Assembly (NCBI GenBank): GCA_964569695.1
Contig: CAZMUA010000002.1
Coordinates: 98,271 to 162,270, forward strand
Source: UBA8106 sp964569695
Lineage (GTDB): Bacteria > Acidobacteriota > Vicinamibacteria > Vicinamibacterales > UBA823
Length of the DNA: 64,000 bases
Direction: 5' to 3'
A model generated the notes under the pieces. That model was not told the origin of the DNA, made no database searches, and saw nothing but the letters and a program-made list of their open reading frames with translations. How positions within the stretch are numbered: position 1 is the stretch's first letter; the number at the start of each line of letters is the position of its first letter. Shown in pieces: positions 26,333-35,600 of this stretch. The translations under genes and the position numbers were made by a program.

Positions 26333-27529
26333 CTAGTTGTTCAGCACCCAATCCAATGAAAACCTTGCGAATATGATTTCCTCATAATTTGACCGTTCGT
26401 ATAACAAACCGATCTCGTCGTTGGGAAGTCGCGCCAGTGATGAATAGGCGGACGACCCGGGTTCAACGAGTCGCTGTGTCGGCCAGGAAGTGCCGTCATC
26501 AAAACTCGCTCGAATTGTCATGTGGTCTCTAGTCGCGCTTGCGGGATTGGAAAATAGAAGGATTCCCTGGGGGTAGTTGCTAGTCGACCAACGATAACGC
26601 AAGAGACTGGCTTGGCAGGTCGGTTCAATGAGTGTGCGATCAAGCGAGACAGCAGACCACGTGACACCACCATCCACACTGGTGACCACGGCCCGTCGCT
26701 GTTCTCCGTGGTAGGACCGCATGTTGAGCATGAGCGTGCCATCGGATAATTCGACAACTGTCGATTCATTGGTGTAGGGGCCGTGCGTTCCACCCAGTTG
26801 CCAGTGGTGTCCACCATCATCACTGAACAACACATGGCTGCGATAGGTTGTGGCGTCCGACTTAACACTAGCAACGGAATGATTAGCCGGAATGACGAGG
26901 CGCCCCTTGTGTGGTCCTTGACTGATCTGAATTCCATGTACCGGTCCCGTCGCATACCATCGCCAGTCGGTTTCACGGACGGTCGCACTAATATCACGAG
27001 GCGTCGCCCAGGTGCGGCCATCGTCGGTCGACTGTGTGTACCACACTCGTCGAACATCTTCGCTGGTGCCACGCATGATGCTACGTTCGTCATCGCTTCC
27101 GATGTTGCGCGTGAGTAGCAAGTGAATGACTCCAGTCTCTTGATCGACCACGGGAGCAGGGTTGCCGCAGGTGTGAGGTCCGTCATCGCAGATCACGTCC
27201 ATCGGCGACCAGGTGCGCCCATTATCGATTGATCGCTTAAAGACCAGGTCAATATCGCCCGCGTCTCGTGCACCGTCCGCTCGGGCTTCGGCAAAGGCGA
27301 GTAGAGTGCCGGGCGGAGTCGCGAGCAAAACCGGGATGCGATAGGTGTGGTAGCCATCGGTGTCGGCTTGCCACAGAATCAGTGTGTGGGGTTCAGGTAG
27401 TTGCGTGTGGACCAAAGTGATCGTGCCAAGGAAAACTAAACACCATGTTAGCGATCGGAACGCCATTCGAAGTTGGTCGAACAGTCCTGGGTCGACTCGC
27501 GGTTGTGGTGGCGTGAGAGATCCGTGCAT
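26333..27529 (-). CDS. GH33-type exo-alpha-sialidase (BNR-repeat)
   Basis: A 398-residue protein with the classic sialidase signature. It begins YHTYRIPVLLATPPG (the RIP motif) and contains five Asp-box-like elements: SIDNGRTW, STDDGRTW, SDDGGHHW, SVDGGVTW and SFDDGTSW. The acidic residue in EARADGARDAGDIDL and later Arg residues are consistent with the GH33 active site. A leader is present (RSLTWCLVFLGTITLVHTQ); the true start may be the internal ATG at 27466, since both give the same mature protein. It starts 3 bases after the lipoprotein stop, so the two are coupled. It should release sialic acid from host or environmental glycans outside the cytoplasm. Confidence 0.88.
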   Translation of the reverse strand: MHGSLTPPQPRVDPGLFDQLRMAFRSLTWCLVFLGTITLVHTQLPEPHTLILWQADTDGYHTYRIPVLLATPPGTLLAFAEARADGARDAGDIDLVFKRSIDNGRTWSPMDVICDDGPHTCGNPAPVVDQETGVIHLLLTRNIGSDDERSIMRGTSEDVRRVWYTQSTDDGRTWATPRDISATVRETDWRWYATGPVHGIQISQGPHKGRLVIPANHSVASVKSDATTYRSHVLFSDDGGHHWQLGGTHGPYTNESTVVELSDGTLMLNMRSYHGEQRRAVVTSVDGGVTWSAVSLDRTLIEPTCQASLLRYRWSTSNYPQGILLFSNPASATRDHMTIRASFDDGTSWPTQRLVEPGSSAYSSLARLPNDEIGLLYERSNYEEIIFARFSLDWVLNN

Positions 27530-27532
27530 GGT

Positions 27533-28162
27533 CTATGCGCCAGGCCGACTGAGAATAATCACGACTTCCTTTCCCGCGGAGAGGCCATTATTCACAGTGA
27601 CACCATGAAACTGAAACCCCGCGGCTTGGGCCCTACGCAACTCGCCTTGCATGGTGGAAGTCTTATTCGTGGCTAGGAGTGAGTACTCGATGGGTGCAAT
27701 CCTCTCTGGATCGCGACTACGTGACAAAAAGATAACGTTTTCTTTTCGGTGGTCGACATGATCGTGATAGGCAAAGCCCGCTAAGCCCGCCTGGCGCAGT
27801 TCTTGCGCCATCGTGGATGTTCGCATGGTGGCGAGCACCCAGTACTCAAAGCCTGGAGCGTCCTCAGGGGTCCGTTGGAGAATTGCGATTATTTCACCAA
27901 GACTGCCACCGGTTGTGGTCGCCTCGAGCAACTCGTATCCCTGATCCGCGGCGGCTTTCAATTCATCCTGCATCGTTGAGGTGTTGCTCGTCGCCAGTAG
28001 AAGATAGTCGTCGTCAGCTAAGGTTGTGTCGATGGCGGCGGAGCTGCCCGATGCCGGTGCGGGTTGTGAGGCGGGCGAACTAGTCAACTGTTTTCCACCG
28101 CACGCGCTACTGACCACGAAAACCAGAAACAGAGGAAGCGCGACATGAAAACGTAATAGCAC
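27533..28162 (-). CDS. Lipoprotein with three tandem ~50-residue repeats of unknown function
   Basis: A 209-residue lipoprotein: a GTG start with AAGGAG upstream, a signal peptide (VALPLFLVFVVSSAC) and lipobox Cys at 21, then a Ser/Pro/Ala linker. Three repeats follow (about 52-97, 105-148 and 157-207). They share the core LLATSNTSTMQDEL / VLATMRTSTMAQEL / LLATNKTSTMQGEL, then a Gly-Tyr or Gly-Phe turn and a strand ending in ILQR, FLSR or ILSR. Each looks like an alpha/beta unit, loosely similar to DUF4177-type domains. I know no function. The downstream sialidase gene begins 3 bases after its stop. Confidence 0.8.
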   Translation of the reverse strand: MLLRFHVALPLFLVFVVSSACGGKQLTSSPASQPAPASGSSAAIDTTLADDDYLLLATSNTSTMQDELKAAADQGYELLEATTTGGSLGEIIAILQRTPEDAPGFEYWVLATMRTSTMAQELRQAGLAGFAYHDHVDHRKENVIFLSRSRDPERIAPIEYSLLATNKTSTMQGELRRAQAAGFQFHGVTVNNGLSAGKEVVIILSRPGA

Positions 28163-28309
28163 AACTCACTCCTTCTTTTTCAGAAATTGCTTGAAGAAAA
28201 CCACATCATCTTTAACTCTATCATCTATAGAGATGGTGATTGCATCAACCGAGGAACAGGTTATAGTGAAATTTGAAACAGTACGATCACGTGGTAGGAG
28301 CCAAGCGGT

Positions 28310-29566
28310 ATGAGTTTGTGGGATCGCCGAAGTTTTCTGACAGTTTCTGCTGGAAGTCTGACGGCACTGAAGACGCGACGTGCCTTGGCGATGTCGGCAG
28401 AAGACGATCCGCTTGGTGTGCGTGGAGAGTTTCCAGCCGCAGAGAACCAAACCTTTCTCAATACCGCATGGGTCGGTCCGATACCTCAAGTGGCACGCGA
28501 TGCGGGCGTCGCCTACGCGGATGAAACATTAATCTGGGCGGATAGTCGAAGTCGATTAGATGAAAAGGAACTAGCGCGCACGGAGTTCGCGGAACTCTTT
28601 GGTGCGAAACCGGAAGAAGTGGCCTTGCTCTTCACCACGGCGGACGGTGAAGCTATTGTGATCAACGGCCTCGATTTGCAGCCGGGTGACAATATTGTGG
28701 TCGACGCCCTCCATTACACCGGCACCTTTTCCCACTTAATGTACCTGCAAGACCACTATGGGATTGAACTGCGTGTGGTGCCACATCGCGATGGCGGAAT
28801 CCATGTGGAGGATTTTGAATCCTATATTGATGCACGCACCCGACTTGTGTCCGTGGCGTGGGTGAATAATCGCAATGGCTTCCGACTCGATCTGGAGAAA
28901 CTCGTGGCGTTGGCGCATGCAAAAGGAACTTTAGTGTATGCGGATGTTGTGCAGGGCCTTGGGACCTGTTCGGTGAGCCTGACGGAACTCGGTGTGGACT
29001 TTGCCTGCGCGGCGGCTCATAAATGGCTGTTCGGGGGCTACGGAGTGGCGGGTTTCTTTATCCGCGAAGAACATCTTGAGCGTATCCGCCCTGACCGATG
29101 GGGGCACGGGCAAGTATCTCAAACCCGTACGCCGAGCGGCTGGGTGACGGGGTTGCCGGCCGGCCGGTTTCCTGAACTAGAGTTTCGTCATCGAGTGAAT
29201 GCGGACAAGTATGAATATTCCTGTCTAGCCTATGGGGCCGTGGCGCAACTCGCCGCGTCGCTTGGATTATTAAAGCAGGTCGGACTGGCTGAGATTGAAG
29301 CGCATACCATGCCCCTGGCCCGTGAGCTGCGGGCGGGTATCGCCGACCTGGGATTCTCGGTGTGGACACCGGAAGGAAACCAGGCACCGATTGTCAGCTT
29401 TGTTCACCGGCAAGAGATTACCGAACTGATGCGGCAACTCGCGGAGGCTCGAATCTCAGTGAGTTTCCGAGAGCACGATCGCGCCTTGATGCGGGTGAGC
29501 GTTTCATTATTTAATAATCGACGTGATGTTCAACGGTTGCTTGATTTCCTGAAGCCACTAGCCTAA
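28310..29566 (+). CDS. PLP-dependent class V aminotransferase-like enzyme (isopenicillin N epimerase-type), with Tat-like leader
   Basis: A 418-residue protein. The leader MSLWDRRSFLTVSAGSLTALKTRR contains a Tat-type RRSFLT. The fold-type I core follows, with the PLP-binding Asp in LVYADVVQGLG and the PLP Lys in AAAHKWLFGGYG. Members of this class are desulfurases, epimerases and kynureninase-like enzymes; no substrate can be assigned. The active-site Cys of a desulfurase is not evident. GGAG precedes the ATG. It diverges from the triple-repeat lipoprotein gene across 147 bases. Export of a PLP enzyme is unusual. Confidence 0.85.
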   Translation: MSLWDRRSFLTVSAGSLTALKTRRALAMSAEDDPLGVRGEFPAAENQTFLNTAWVGPIPQVARDAGVAYADETLIWADSRSRLDEKELARTEFAELFGAKPEEVALLFTTADGEAIVINGLDLQPGDNIVVDALHYTGTFSHLMYLQDHYGIELRVVPHRDGGIHVEDFESYIDARTRLVSVAWVNNRNGFRLDLEKLVALAHAKGTLVYADVVQGLGTCSVSLTELGVDFACAAAHKWLFGGYGVAGFFIREEHLERIRPDRWGHGQVSQTRTPSGWVTGLPAGRFPELEFRHRVNADKYEYSCLAYGAVAQLAASLGLLKQVGLAEIEAHTMPLARELRAGIADLGFSVWTPEGNQAPIVSFVHRQEITELMRQLAEARISVSFREHDRALMRVSVSLFNNRRDVQRLLDFLKPLA

Positions 29567-29685
29567 GTGTCACTCGTGTGAAGTCCGAGAGAAGAAACAA
29601 CAAACTAACATAGAGCTCTGATCGTCTAAACAGCTGATAAGAACGAATCAGTCACTTTTTGTTAGAACCTCGAGAGGTTTAAAAG

Positions 29686-30222
29686 ATGAAAATCTTTTCA
29701 TATCGTTTAGTAATTGCAATGAGAATGAGTCTAGCGAAACTGATCCTGGCCACATTTGTCATGAGTGTGCCGATGGTGACGGCGCAGGGGACAGATTTTT
29801 CCGGCACCTGGACGCTCGATGCTGAAGCCAGTCAATTACCTAACCCTCCCGGGGGAAGGGGTGGTCGACGCGGCGCTGGTGGAGTCGGGAGAGGCCCCGC
29901 GACAGTGGTGATCGAGCAGTCCGATGATGTGTTGACCATGGAGCGCCAACTCGCTGGTGGAACGCAGGTGGCGACTTATCGTCTGGATGGTGTCGAAAGT
30001 ACGAATGCGGGTCCGCGTGGTCAACAAGTCACGACCTCTCGATGGGAGGATGGCAGGTTGGTGACCGAAGGCACGATGGCGATCACGACCCCTCGAGGTG
30101 ATCGCTCGATTCAGCTTCGGGAACAGTGGACTCAAAGTGAGAACGGGCAGGAGCTTGTCATCGAGTCGACCTTGATGACTCCACGTGGTGAAATGGCCGC
30201 CCGATTAGTGTATCGGCGATAA
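29686..30222 (+). CDS. Secreted small protein with Gly/Arg-rich insert, unknown function
   Basis: A 178-residue protein with a signal peptide (LAKLILATFVMSVPMVTAQ) and a GAGAGG ribosome-binding site ahead of ATG 29686. The mature start DFSGTWTLDAEASQ is a lipocalin-like first strand. A low-complexity stretch rich in Gly and Arg (about residues 62-74) follows. The rest is beta-rich and ends with MAARLVYRR. It resembles a group of secreted lipocalin-like proteins common in Acidobacteriota, but I cannot name a ligand. Confidence 0.7.
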   Translation: MKIFSYRLVIAMRMSLAKLILATFVMSVPMVTAQGTDFSGTWTLDAEASQLPNPPGGRGGRRGAGGVGRGPATVVIEQSDDVLTMERQLAGGTQVATYRLDGVESTNAGPRGQQVTTSRWEDGRLVTEGTMAITTPRGDRSIQLREQWTQSENGQELVIESTLMTPRGEMAARLVYRR

Positions 30223-30262
30223 CCCTTAATCACCGGCTGGCACCACCATTAATTGAGATGAG

Positions 30263-31240
30263 TTACGGTGTGGTCGTTAGATTGGTTTTGTTAGTCCAGA
30301 AAATATCGAACGCCCCAAAACTGCTATCCGATCGATCCGAAAACCACGTCAGTGTGCCCCCACCCGGTGGTAACGCCGGGCACATGTCCGCCGATTCCGT
30401 GTTGACTTGGGAGCCGAGATTGATCGCCGGGGCCCAGGAATTTGGTCCGAGTTGTTTTGCACTATAGAGGTCCATTCCTCCAAAGCCGCCCGGTCGGTTC
30501 GACGTGAAGTACACGACCCCACTGGCGTCCTGCGTGAAATGGAATTCGTTTGCGGCGGTATTGATGTTCGGTCCCTGATTGATGGGGTCCTGCCAGGTCC
30601 CATTGGCGTCCTGCTGGGCGCACCAGATATCGGATTGGCCATACCCACCAGCTCGCGCCGAGGCGAAACACAGACTTTCCCCATCTTGCAGCAGCATGGG
30701 GCAGTGCTCATTCCCTTCGTCGGTACTGATGGGCGCGGGCAACAGTTCCGGTGTGGACCAGGCTCCATTGACGAGATGGGTTACAAACAGATCATTGTTG
30801 TTGCGCGGTGTTGTGGTGGCCGTTCGGTCGGACTTGAAATAGATGGTCTGTCCATCACCAGTGATCCAGGGTTCGCGATCATCGCCCTTGCGTAGGGGAT
30901 CGACGTCTGTTGCGGGCGGTGCGTTGACTGGTTCACCCATGTTGACGGGTTCATTCCAACTCCCGGTCGCTTTATTAAAGGTCGCAATATACAAGTCCTT
31001 CGGGTCACCAGGCGCCGCATCTAAATCGGCTCGGGCGCTGCAGTAGACCATGGTGCCATCGTCGGCAAAGGTCAGTTCGCCTTCATCCCACATGGTGTTA
31101 ATGGGGGCACCAAAGTTATGGACGGCCAGTTGCACCCAATCCTGCTGTTCCGCTCGGACGCCATTAGACCCGTTCGCGAACGCTAGGACCATCATGGCGC
31201 AAAGACATTTAACAAGAGTTCGTGTGTTGTGCGTAATCAT
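30263..31240 (-). CDS. Secreted PD40/TolB-like beta-propeller protein
   Basis: A 325-residue protein from ATG 31240, which gives a good signal peptide (LVKCLCAMMVLAFANGSNGVRA). Repeated units of a WD40-like PD40 propeller are visible: DGTMVYCSARAD, DGQTIYFKSDRT, DGESLCFASARAGGYGQSDIW and SGVVYFTSNRPGGFGGMDLY, each with the S..R-P/A-G pattern typical of the C-terminal part of TolB-like and OmpA-associated proteins. No enzyme residues are seen; it probably binds proteins or glycans. It is convergent with the previous gene and divergent from the binding-protein gene at 31363. Confidence 0.82.
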   Translation of the reverse strand: MITHNTRTLVKCLCAMMVLAFANGSNGVRAEQQDWVQLAVHNFGAPINTMWDEGELTFADDGTMVYCSARADLDAAPGDPKDLYIATFNKATGSWNEPVNMGEPVNAPPATDVDPLRKGDDREPWITGDGQTIYFKSDRTATTTPRNNNDLFVTHLVNGAWSTPELLPAPISTDEGNEHCPMLLQDGESLCFASARAGGYGQSDIWCAQQDANGTWQDPINQGPNINTAANEFHFTQDASGVVYFTSNRPGGFGGMDLYSAKQLGPNSWAPAINLGSQVNTESADMCPALPPGGGTLTWFSDRSDSSFGAFDIFWTNKTNLTTTP

Positions 31241-31362
31241 AAAGATTCCATTCTCTCCGTTGATGCTGACAGCACTATCGGTAAAGCTTAACATGTCGCT
31301 GATTCTTGTGTGATGGGGCTAGTTTTGAATAGTACAATTTAGAGAGTTGCGGGAGACGATTC

Positions 31363-32628
31363 TTGAGAAATCATTTACTCTTCGTGTTGCTTTTATTAAT
31401 TGCTACCCCTTTGGTCGGTGTGGCCCAAATCTACGACCTCGGCGGGATGTATACCTACCACTACCGAGATGGTCGGTATTCGGACTGGGGTGACTTCAGC
31501 CTGCGCGGTTCTCGGATTGCGATTGCGGAAATTAACGACTCCGGTATGTTGGGCGACGCACGCATTCGAATGACGAACGAGAACACGATCGACTATCACT
31601 GCTGGCCGGAGAATGCCGCGCTCATGGCGGAGACGCTCATGCAGAAGGGCATTCTTGTGCTCACGGGAGCGGACTGTAGCGGGCCGGCGGTCGACATTGC
31701 TCGCGTTGGGGAGAAGTACAAAATTCCAGTGATCTCGAATGGTTCCAATGCGTCCATGCTGTCGTCGGTCGAGGAGTTTCCATATTTCGTACGCGTGGTC
31801 AGTCCAAGTGAACAGTATGAAGGGTATCTGATTAACGTCGCGGCGCACTTTGGAGTTGAGGAGATTGCGTATTTTTATACGACGGACGCCTGGGGTCTGG
31901 GGGCTCGGGACGTTATTCACGAATCGACGCGCCAACGGAATATCACGATTGCGCAGGAATATAGTTATCCACGAGACACGCCCTACGATGAAATCAAATC
32001 GTATGTGATCAAGGTCAAAGAAGCCGGCATTCGGCATATTGTGAATACGAGCCCGACGCCGGACACGGTGAGGATATTCCGTGCGCTCCATGAACTTGAG
32101 ATGAATGAGGCGGGCTATTCATTCTATGCCGCCGAGATGGTGTCAGCCGATGAAGCACCTGAGGCCGTGGCGGGCAGCCTCGGTTATTTCGCGCCCATGG
32201 TCGAGCTGATGCCGTCGCCGAAGCTGTCACACTTCCGGGAGGCGCTTGAACAACGATTAGGTAAGCCTGTCGATCAGAGTTCAAAAGCTTTTTTCTATGG
32301 AGCGTTAAGCTACGACCATATGTTGGCGGTAGGCTATGCCATTCGCGATATTCAAGAGGCGGGTGAGCGTGTGACCAGCCAGAACATGTTGGCGTATCTT
32401 AGACGCATGGATTTTGAAGGAGCGACCGGTCGTGTCTCGCTTGTGCCGGGCACCAACGACCGTGCGGACATGCCGATTCAAATTGTTAATAGTCATGGTT
32501 ATAAAGAGGATGGCGATACCGTTGATTTCGTATCTGTTGGGAGTGTGGACCCAGCAACTGGTCGTCTAATCTTGAAGGAGGATGCAATCGTGTGGCCTGG
32601 GAACGTCAGAATCCCACCCAACCAATAA
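31363..32628 (+). CDS. Periplasmic binding protein, branched-chain amino acid (LivK/Peripla_BP_6) type, without ABC partners
   Basis: A 421-residue protein with a TTG start, GGGAGA upstream and a signal peptide (RNHLLFVLLLLIATPLVGVAQ). The LivK fold is visible: the first lobe begins RGSRIAIAEINDSGMLG, followed by LTGADCSGPAVDIARVGEKYKIPVISNGSNASML and a second lobe around YFVRVVSPSEQYEGYLINVAAHFGVEEIAYFYTTDAWGLG. No permease or ATPase of the Liv type is nearby. The next genes, 76 bases downstream, encode a molybdenum hydroxylase, so the binding protein may serve or sense its substrate. Confidence 0.87.
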   Translation: MRNHLLFVLLLLIATPLVGVAQIYDLGGMYTYHYRDGRYSDWGDFSLRGSRIAIAEINDSGMLGDARIRMTNENTIDYHCWPENAALMAETLMQKGILVLTGADCSGPAVDIARVGEKYKIPVISNGSNASMLSSVEEFPYFVRVVSPSEQYEGYLINVAAHFGVEEIAYFYTTDAWGLGARDVIHESTRQRNITIAQEYSYPRDTPYDEIKSYVIKVKEAGIRHIVNTSPTPDTVRIFRALHELEMNEAGYSFYAAEMVSADEAPEAVAGSLGYFAPMVELMPSPKLSHFREALEQRLGKPVDQSSKAFFYGALSYDHMLAVGYAIRDIQEAGERVTSQNMLAYLRRMDFEGATGRVSLVPGTNDRADMPIQIVNSHGYKEDGDTVDFVSVGSVDPATGRLILKEDAIVWPGNVRIPPNQ

Positions 32629-32704
32629 CCAATCTGGAGTAGTGATTGTTGATGAAGTCGGGTGCTACACTTTGGCCGACAAAGTGGCGAAAGAGGTGTG
32701 ACTG

Positions 32705-33202
32705 ATGAGTGAAGTGACCTTACATGTGAATGGCGTCGAACGGACTGTGGATGTGAACCCGGTGACTCCACTGCTGTATGTCCTGCGCAATGACCTCGGC
32801 TTACGAGGGCCGAAGTTTGGATGCGGTCTTGGACAGTGCGGAGCCTGCACGGTGATCATCGATGGGGTCGCTACGCGGTCGTGTGTAACTCGCGTCGGTC
32901 GGGCTCAAGGGAAAATCATTACCCTCGAAGGACTGGCCAAGGATGGCGAGCTTCACCCTGTGCAACAGGCATGGATTGATGAGCAAGTACCCCAATGTGG
33001 GTTTTGCCAAAACGGCCAGATCATGACCGCGAAGGCCTTGCTAGACGAGAATCCGAATCCGACGGACGCCGAGATTCGTGAAGGGATGTCCGGAGCGCTC
33101 TGTCGGTGCATGACCTATTACCGAGTCCAAGCGGCAATCAAACGTGTCGCGGGCGTCAAAGCGTCGAATGGACAAGTGGTAGAGCAGGAGGGTGTCGAAT
33201 GA
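32705..33202 (+). CDS. Molybdenum hydroxylase small subunit, two [2Fe-2S] clusters (xanthine dehydrogenase/IorA-like)
   Basis: A 165-residue protein with the plant-ferredoxin type cluster CGLGQCGAC...C (in FGCGLGQCGACTVI) and the helical-bundle cluster CGFCQNGQ...LCRC at the C-terminal half. This is the standard small subunit of the xanthine oxidase family (about 160 residues). GAGG precedes the ATG. Its stop overlaps the start of the large subunit (ATGA). It passes electrons from molybdenum to an external acceptor; no FAD subunit is present, as in isoquinoline oxidoreductase-type enzymes that use cytochromes. Confidence 0.95.
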   Translation: MSEVTLHVNGVERTVDVNPVTPLLYVLRNDLGLRGPKFGCGLGQCGACTVIIDGVATRSCVTRVGRAQGKIITLEGLAKDGELHPVQQAWIDEQVPQCGFCQNGQIMTAKALLDENPNPTDAEIREGMSGALCRCMTYYRVQAAIKRVAGVKASNGQVVEQEGVE

Positions 33203-35589
33203 CTCTCTTCTCGAGTATACCCAGGGAACTTAAAGAGGACTTAGAAACGAGGAACAGTGGGGCGTCTCGAAGAGATTTCCTCAAGACTTCAGGCCTCATT
33301 GTGGTGAGTTTCGGGGTAACCGCATCGGATGCGGGGAGCTTCGTGTTGGCGACCGGTGCCGAGGGTGTTGAGCAGCAGGGAGCCGGTCCTTATCCAGACC
33401 CGGATTTTAGGCAACTTGATTCCTGGATAGTGATTCATCGGGATAACACGGCGACTTTCTATGTTGGGAAGACGGATTGTGGACAAGGTACGGGGACGGC
33501 ATTTCGACAAATGATGGCCGATGAACTCGATATCGGCTTTGACAGCACGAGTGTCGTCATGGGCAGCACCGATGTGACGCCAGATCAGGGTGGCTCAGGC
33601 GGTTCTGATGCAATCCAAACAGATGGGTGGCCAATGCGGAGAGTGGCTGCCGAAGCACGCCGTATCCTGCTTGCCTTAGCCGCGGAGCGATTCGGCGTAC
33701 CCGTCGATCTATTGAGTGTGAATGAAGCGGTAGTGAGTATGACGTCGGATCCCTCTCGGAAAGTTACCTACGCAGAATTGATTGGGGGACAGCGGTTTGA
33801 TGTCAATCTCCGGGGACGTACTGTCAATGAGACGACGGGCGTGGCCACGGTCAAGCCGGTTGACGCACTCCGGATTGTTGGCCAGTCGCCTATGCGGTTT
33901 GATATTCCCCCGAAAGTGGATGGCTCGCTCATCTGGGCAGTGGATGTCACGCTCCCCGGGATGGTCCATGCACGCAATATCAAACCGCCGGTCGTGGGGG
34001 CGAGACTCCAAAACGTTGACGAATCGTCCGTGGAAAACCTGCCAGGCTTTATCCAAGTGGTACGGAAAGGAAATTATTTAGCGGTAGTGTGCGAACGGGA
34101 GGAACAGGCGATCACTGCGGCTCGACGGCTCAAGACCGATTGGGAAAAGCCCGAAGTGGCGCCGTTTCCGACTTCGGATAAGTTGTTTGCCTACATGCGG
34201 AGTGTCGCGCCGAAGTCGAAGTTTGAACCCGAGGCCGTGGGAGATCCTGACGCGGCACTCGCGGATGCAACGACCGTACTCAAGGCTGATTACGACGTAC
34301 CCTTTCAAGGACACACGGCGTTCGGCCCTGCGCATGCGTTAGCCGATCCTTCGAACGGCCAGATGACGATCTATTCCAACGACATGAAAGCCTACGGCAT
34401 GCGAACTGGCATTGCGGAATTTCTTGAAATGCCGAGAGACCAGGTGCGGGTTGTCTGGATGGAGGGGCCGCAGGCCTACGGTCGTACGGCCGCCGATGAT
34501 GCGGGGTTCGAGGCCGCCTTTCTCGCAAAAGAAATCGGTCGACCGGTTCGCTTGCAGTGGATGCGTGATGAGGAGACCGCCTGGGATACCAAGGGAACGG
34601 CGTTTACCTTCTCGCTCCGCGGGGGACTGGACTCTCAAGGGCAATTGGTCGCACTCGAATATAATGCGCAGGCCGCCGACTACAACCATGTCGGATATAA
34701 CGAGGTGCCGACGGTCTTAATTTCCCAACTCATCGGCACGCGCCTTGCAACACCCAATAACGGACGTGCGGCGACCCCATCGGAAATGTATGTCATTCCG
34801 AACCGGCGTGAAGCCACCCAGGTCGTCAGTTTGCCTCGCGTGTGGGAAACCCCGCTTCGCACGGGAAATCTCCGAGATCCGAATGGACCCCAGGTGACCT
34901 TCGCATCAGAATCCTTTATCGATGAATTAGCGGCAGCTGGTAACACCGATCCGGTGGCCTTTCGACTCGGGTTACTCGCCGGGACGACCGAGGACGATAG
35001 TGGATTTAAGCGAGCGCGTTCGATTGCGGTCATCCGCGCTGCGGCCGACGCTTATGGTTGGGACAGCCGCCCGTCGCCAAAAACTCGACGCACGGGAACC
35101 ATAGTGTCGGGTCGCGGGATCGCCTATGCCTACCGCAGTCAAACGGTGGTAGCGGAGATAGCGGAGGTCGAAGTGAACCGGGATACTGGGCACGTGTGGG
35201 TGAAGCGCTTGGTCTGTGCCCATGACTGTGGCTTGGTCATTAACCCTGAGGGTTTACGCCGTACGATTGAGTGCGGGATGCTTCACTCGTTGAGTCGTAC
35301 GCTTCATGAGGAAGTGCAGTTTGATACTGAAAAAGTGACGAGTGTAGATTGGCGTTCACATCCGAGCCTGCTTCATAGCGACGCGCCGGCTGTCATTGAT
35401 GTGGTCCTGGTCAATGGAGATCCAAACCCCGGGCGGTCCGACTTACCTCCGTATGGAGCAGGAGAAACAGTCTGCAAGCCCTTGCTCGCCGCCGTGGCAA
35501 ATGCTATCTTTGATGCCACTGGCGTACGTCTGCGCCGAATACCATTTCGGGATGGCCGCGTGCTCGCTGAACTAAAAGCTGCAGTATAA
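33199..35589 (+). CDS. Molybdopterin-binding large subunit of a xanthine dehydrogenase-family enzyme (IorB-like), with Tat signal
   Basis: A 796-residue subunit beginning at ATG 33199 inside the previous stop. The leader ASRRDFLKTSGLIVVSFG is a Tat signal, as in IorB-type enzymes assembled in the cytoplasm and exported folded. Molybdopterin-binding motifs include KTDCGQGTGTAFRQ, GSGGSDAIQTDGWPMR and GPQAYGRTAADDAGFEAA. Near the C-terminus YGAGETVCKPL contains the catalytic Glu. The enzyme should hydroxylate a heterocycle or aldehyde with water as oxygen source. Together with the small subunit it forms the complete two-subunit enzyme; the acceptor may be a cytochrome c. Confidence 0.93.
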   Translation: MTLFSSIPRELKEDLETRNSGASRRDFLKTSGLIVVSFGVTASDAGSFVLATGAEGVEQQGAGPYPDPDFRQLDSWIVIHRDNTATFYVGKTDCGQGTGTAFRQMMADELDIGFDSTSVVMGSTDVTPDQGGSGGSDAIQTDGWPMRRVAAEARRILLALAAERFGVPVDLLSVNEAVVSMTSDPSRKVTYAELIGGQRFDVNLRGRTVNETTGVATVKPVDALRIVGQSPMRFDIPPKVDGSLIWAVDVTLPGMVHARNIKPPVVGARLQNVDESSVENLPGFIQVVRKGNYLAVVCEREEQAITAARRLKTDWEKPEVAPFPTSDKLFAYMRSVAPKSKFEPEAVGDPDAALADATTVLKADYDVPFQGHTAFGPAHALADPSNGQMTIYSNDMKAYGMRTGIAEFLEMPRDQVRVVWMEGPQAYGRTAADDAGFEAAFLAKEIGRPVRLQWMRDEETAWDTKGTAFTFSLRGGLDSQGQLVALEYNAQAADYNHVGYNEVPTVLISQLIGTRLATPNNGRAATPSEMYVIPNRREATQVVSLPRVWETPLRTGNLRDPNGPQVTFASESFIDELAAAGNTDPVAFRLGLLAGTTEDDSGFKRARSIAVIRAAADAYGWDSRPSPKTRRTGTIVSGRGIAYAYRSQTVVAEIAEVEVNRDTGHVWVKRLVCAHDCGLVINPEGLRRTIECGMLHSLSRTLHEEVQFDTEKVTSVDWRSHPSLLHSDAPAVIDVVLVNGDPNPGRSDLPPYGAGETVCKPLLAAVANAIFDATGVRLRRIPFRDGRVLAELKAAV

Positions 35590-35600
35590 GGAGAGAAGTC

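Noticed and set aside
26518..27186. 222-codon open frame in another frame of the sialidase gene, same strand
   Set aside because: It is a shadow of the Asp-box sialidase, with no matching family pattern.
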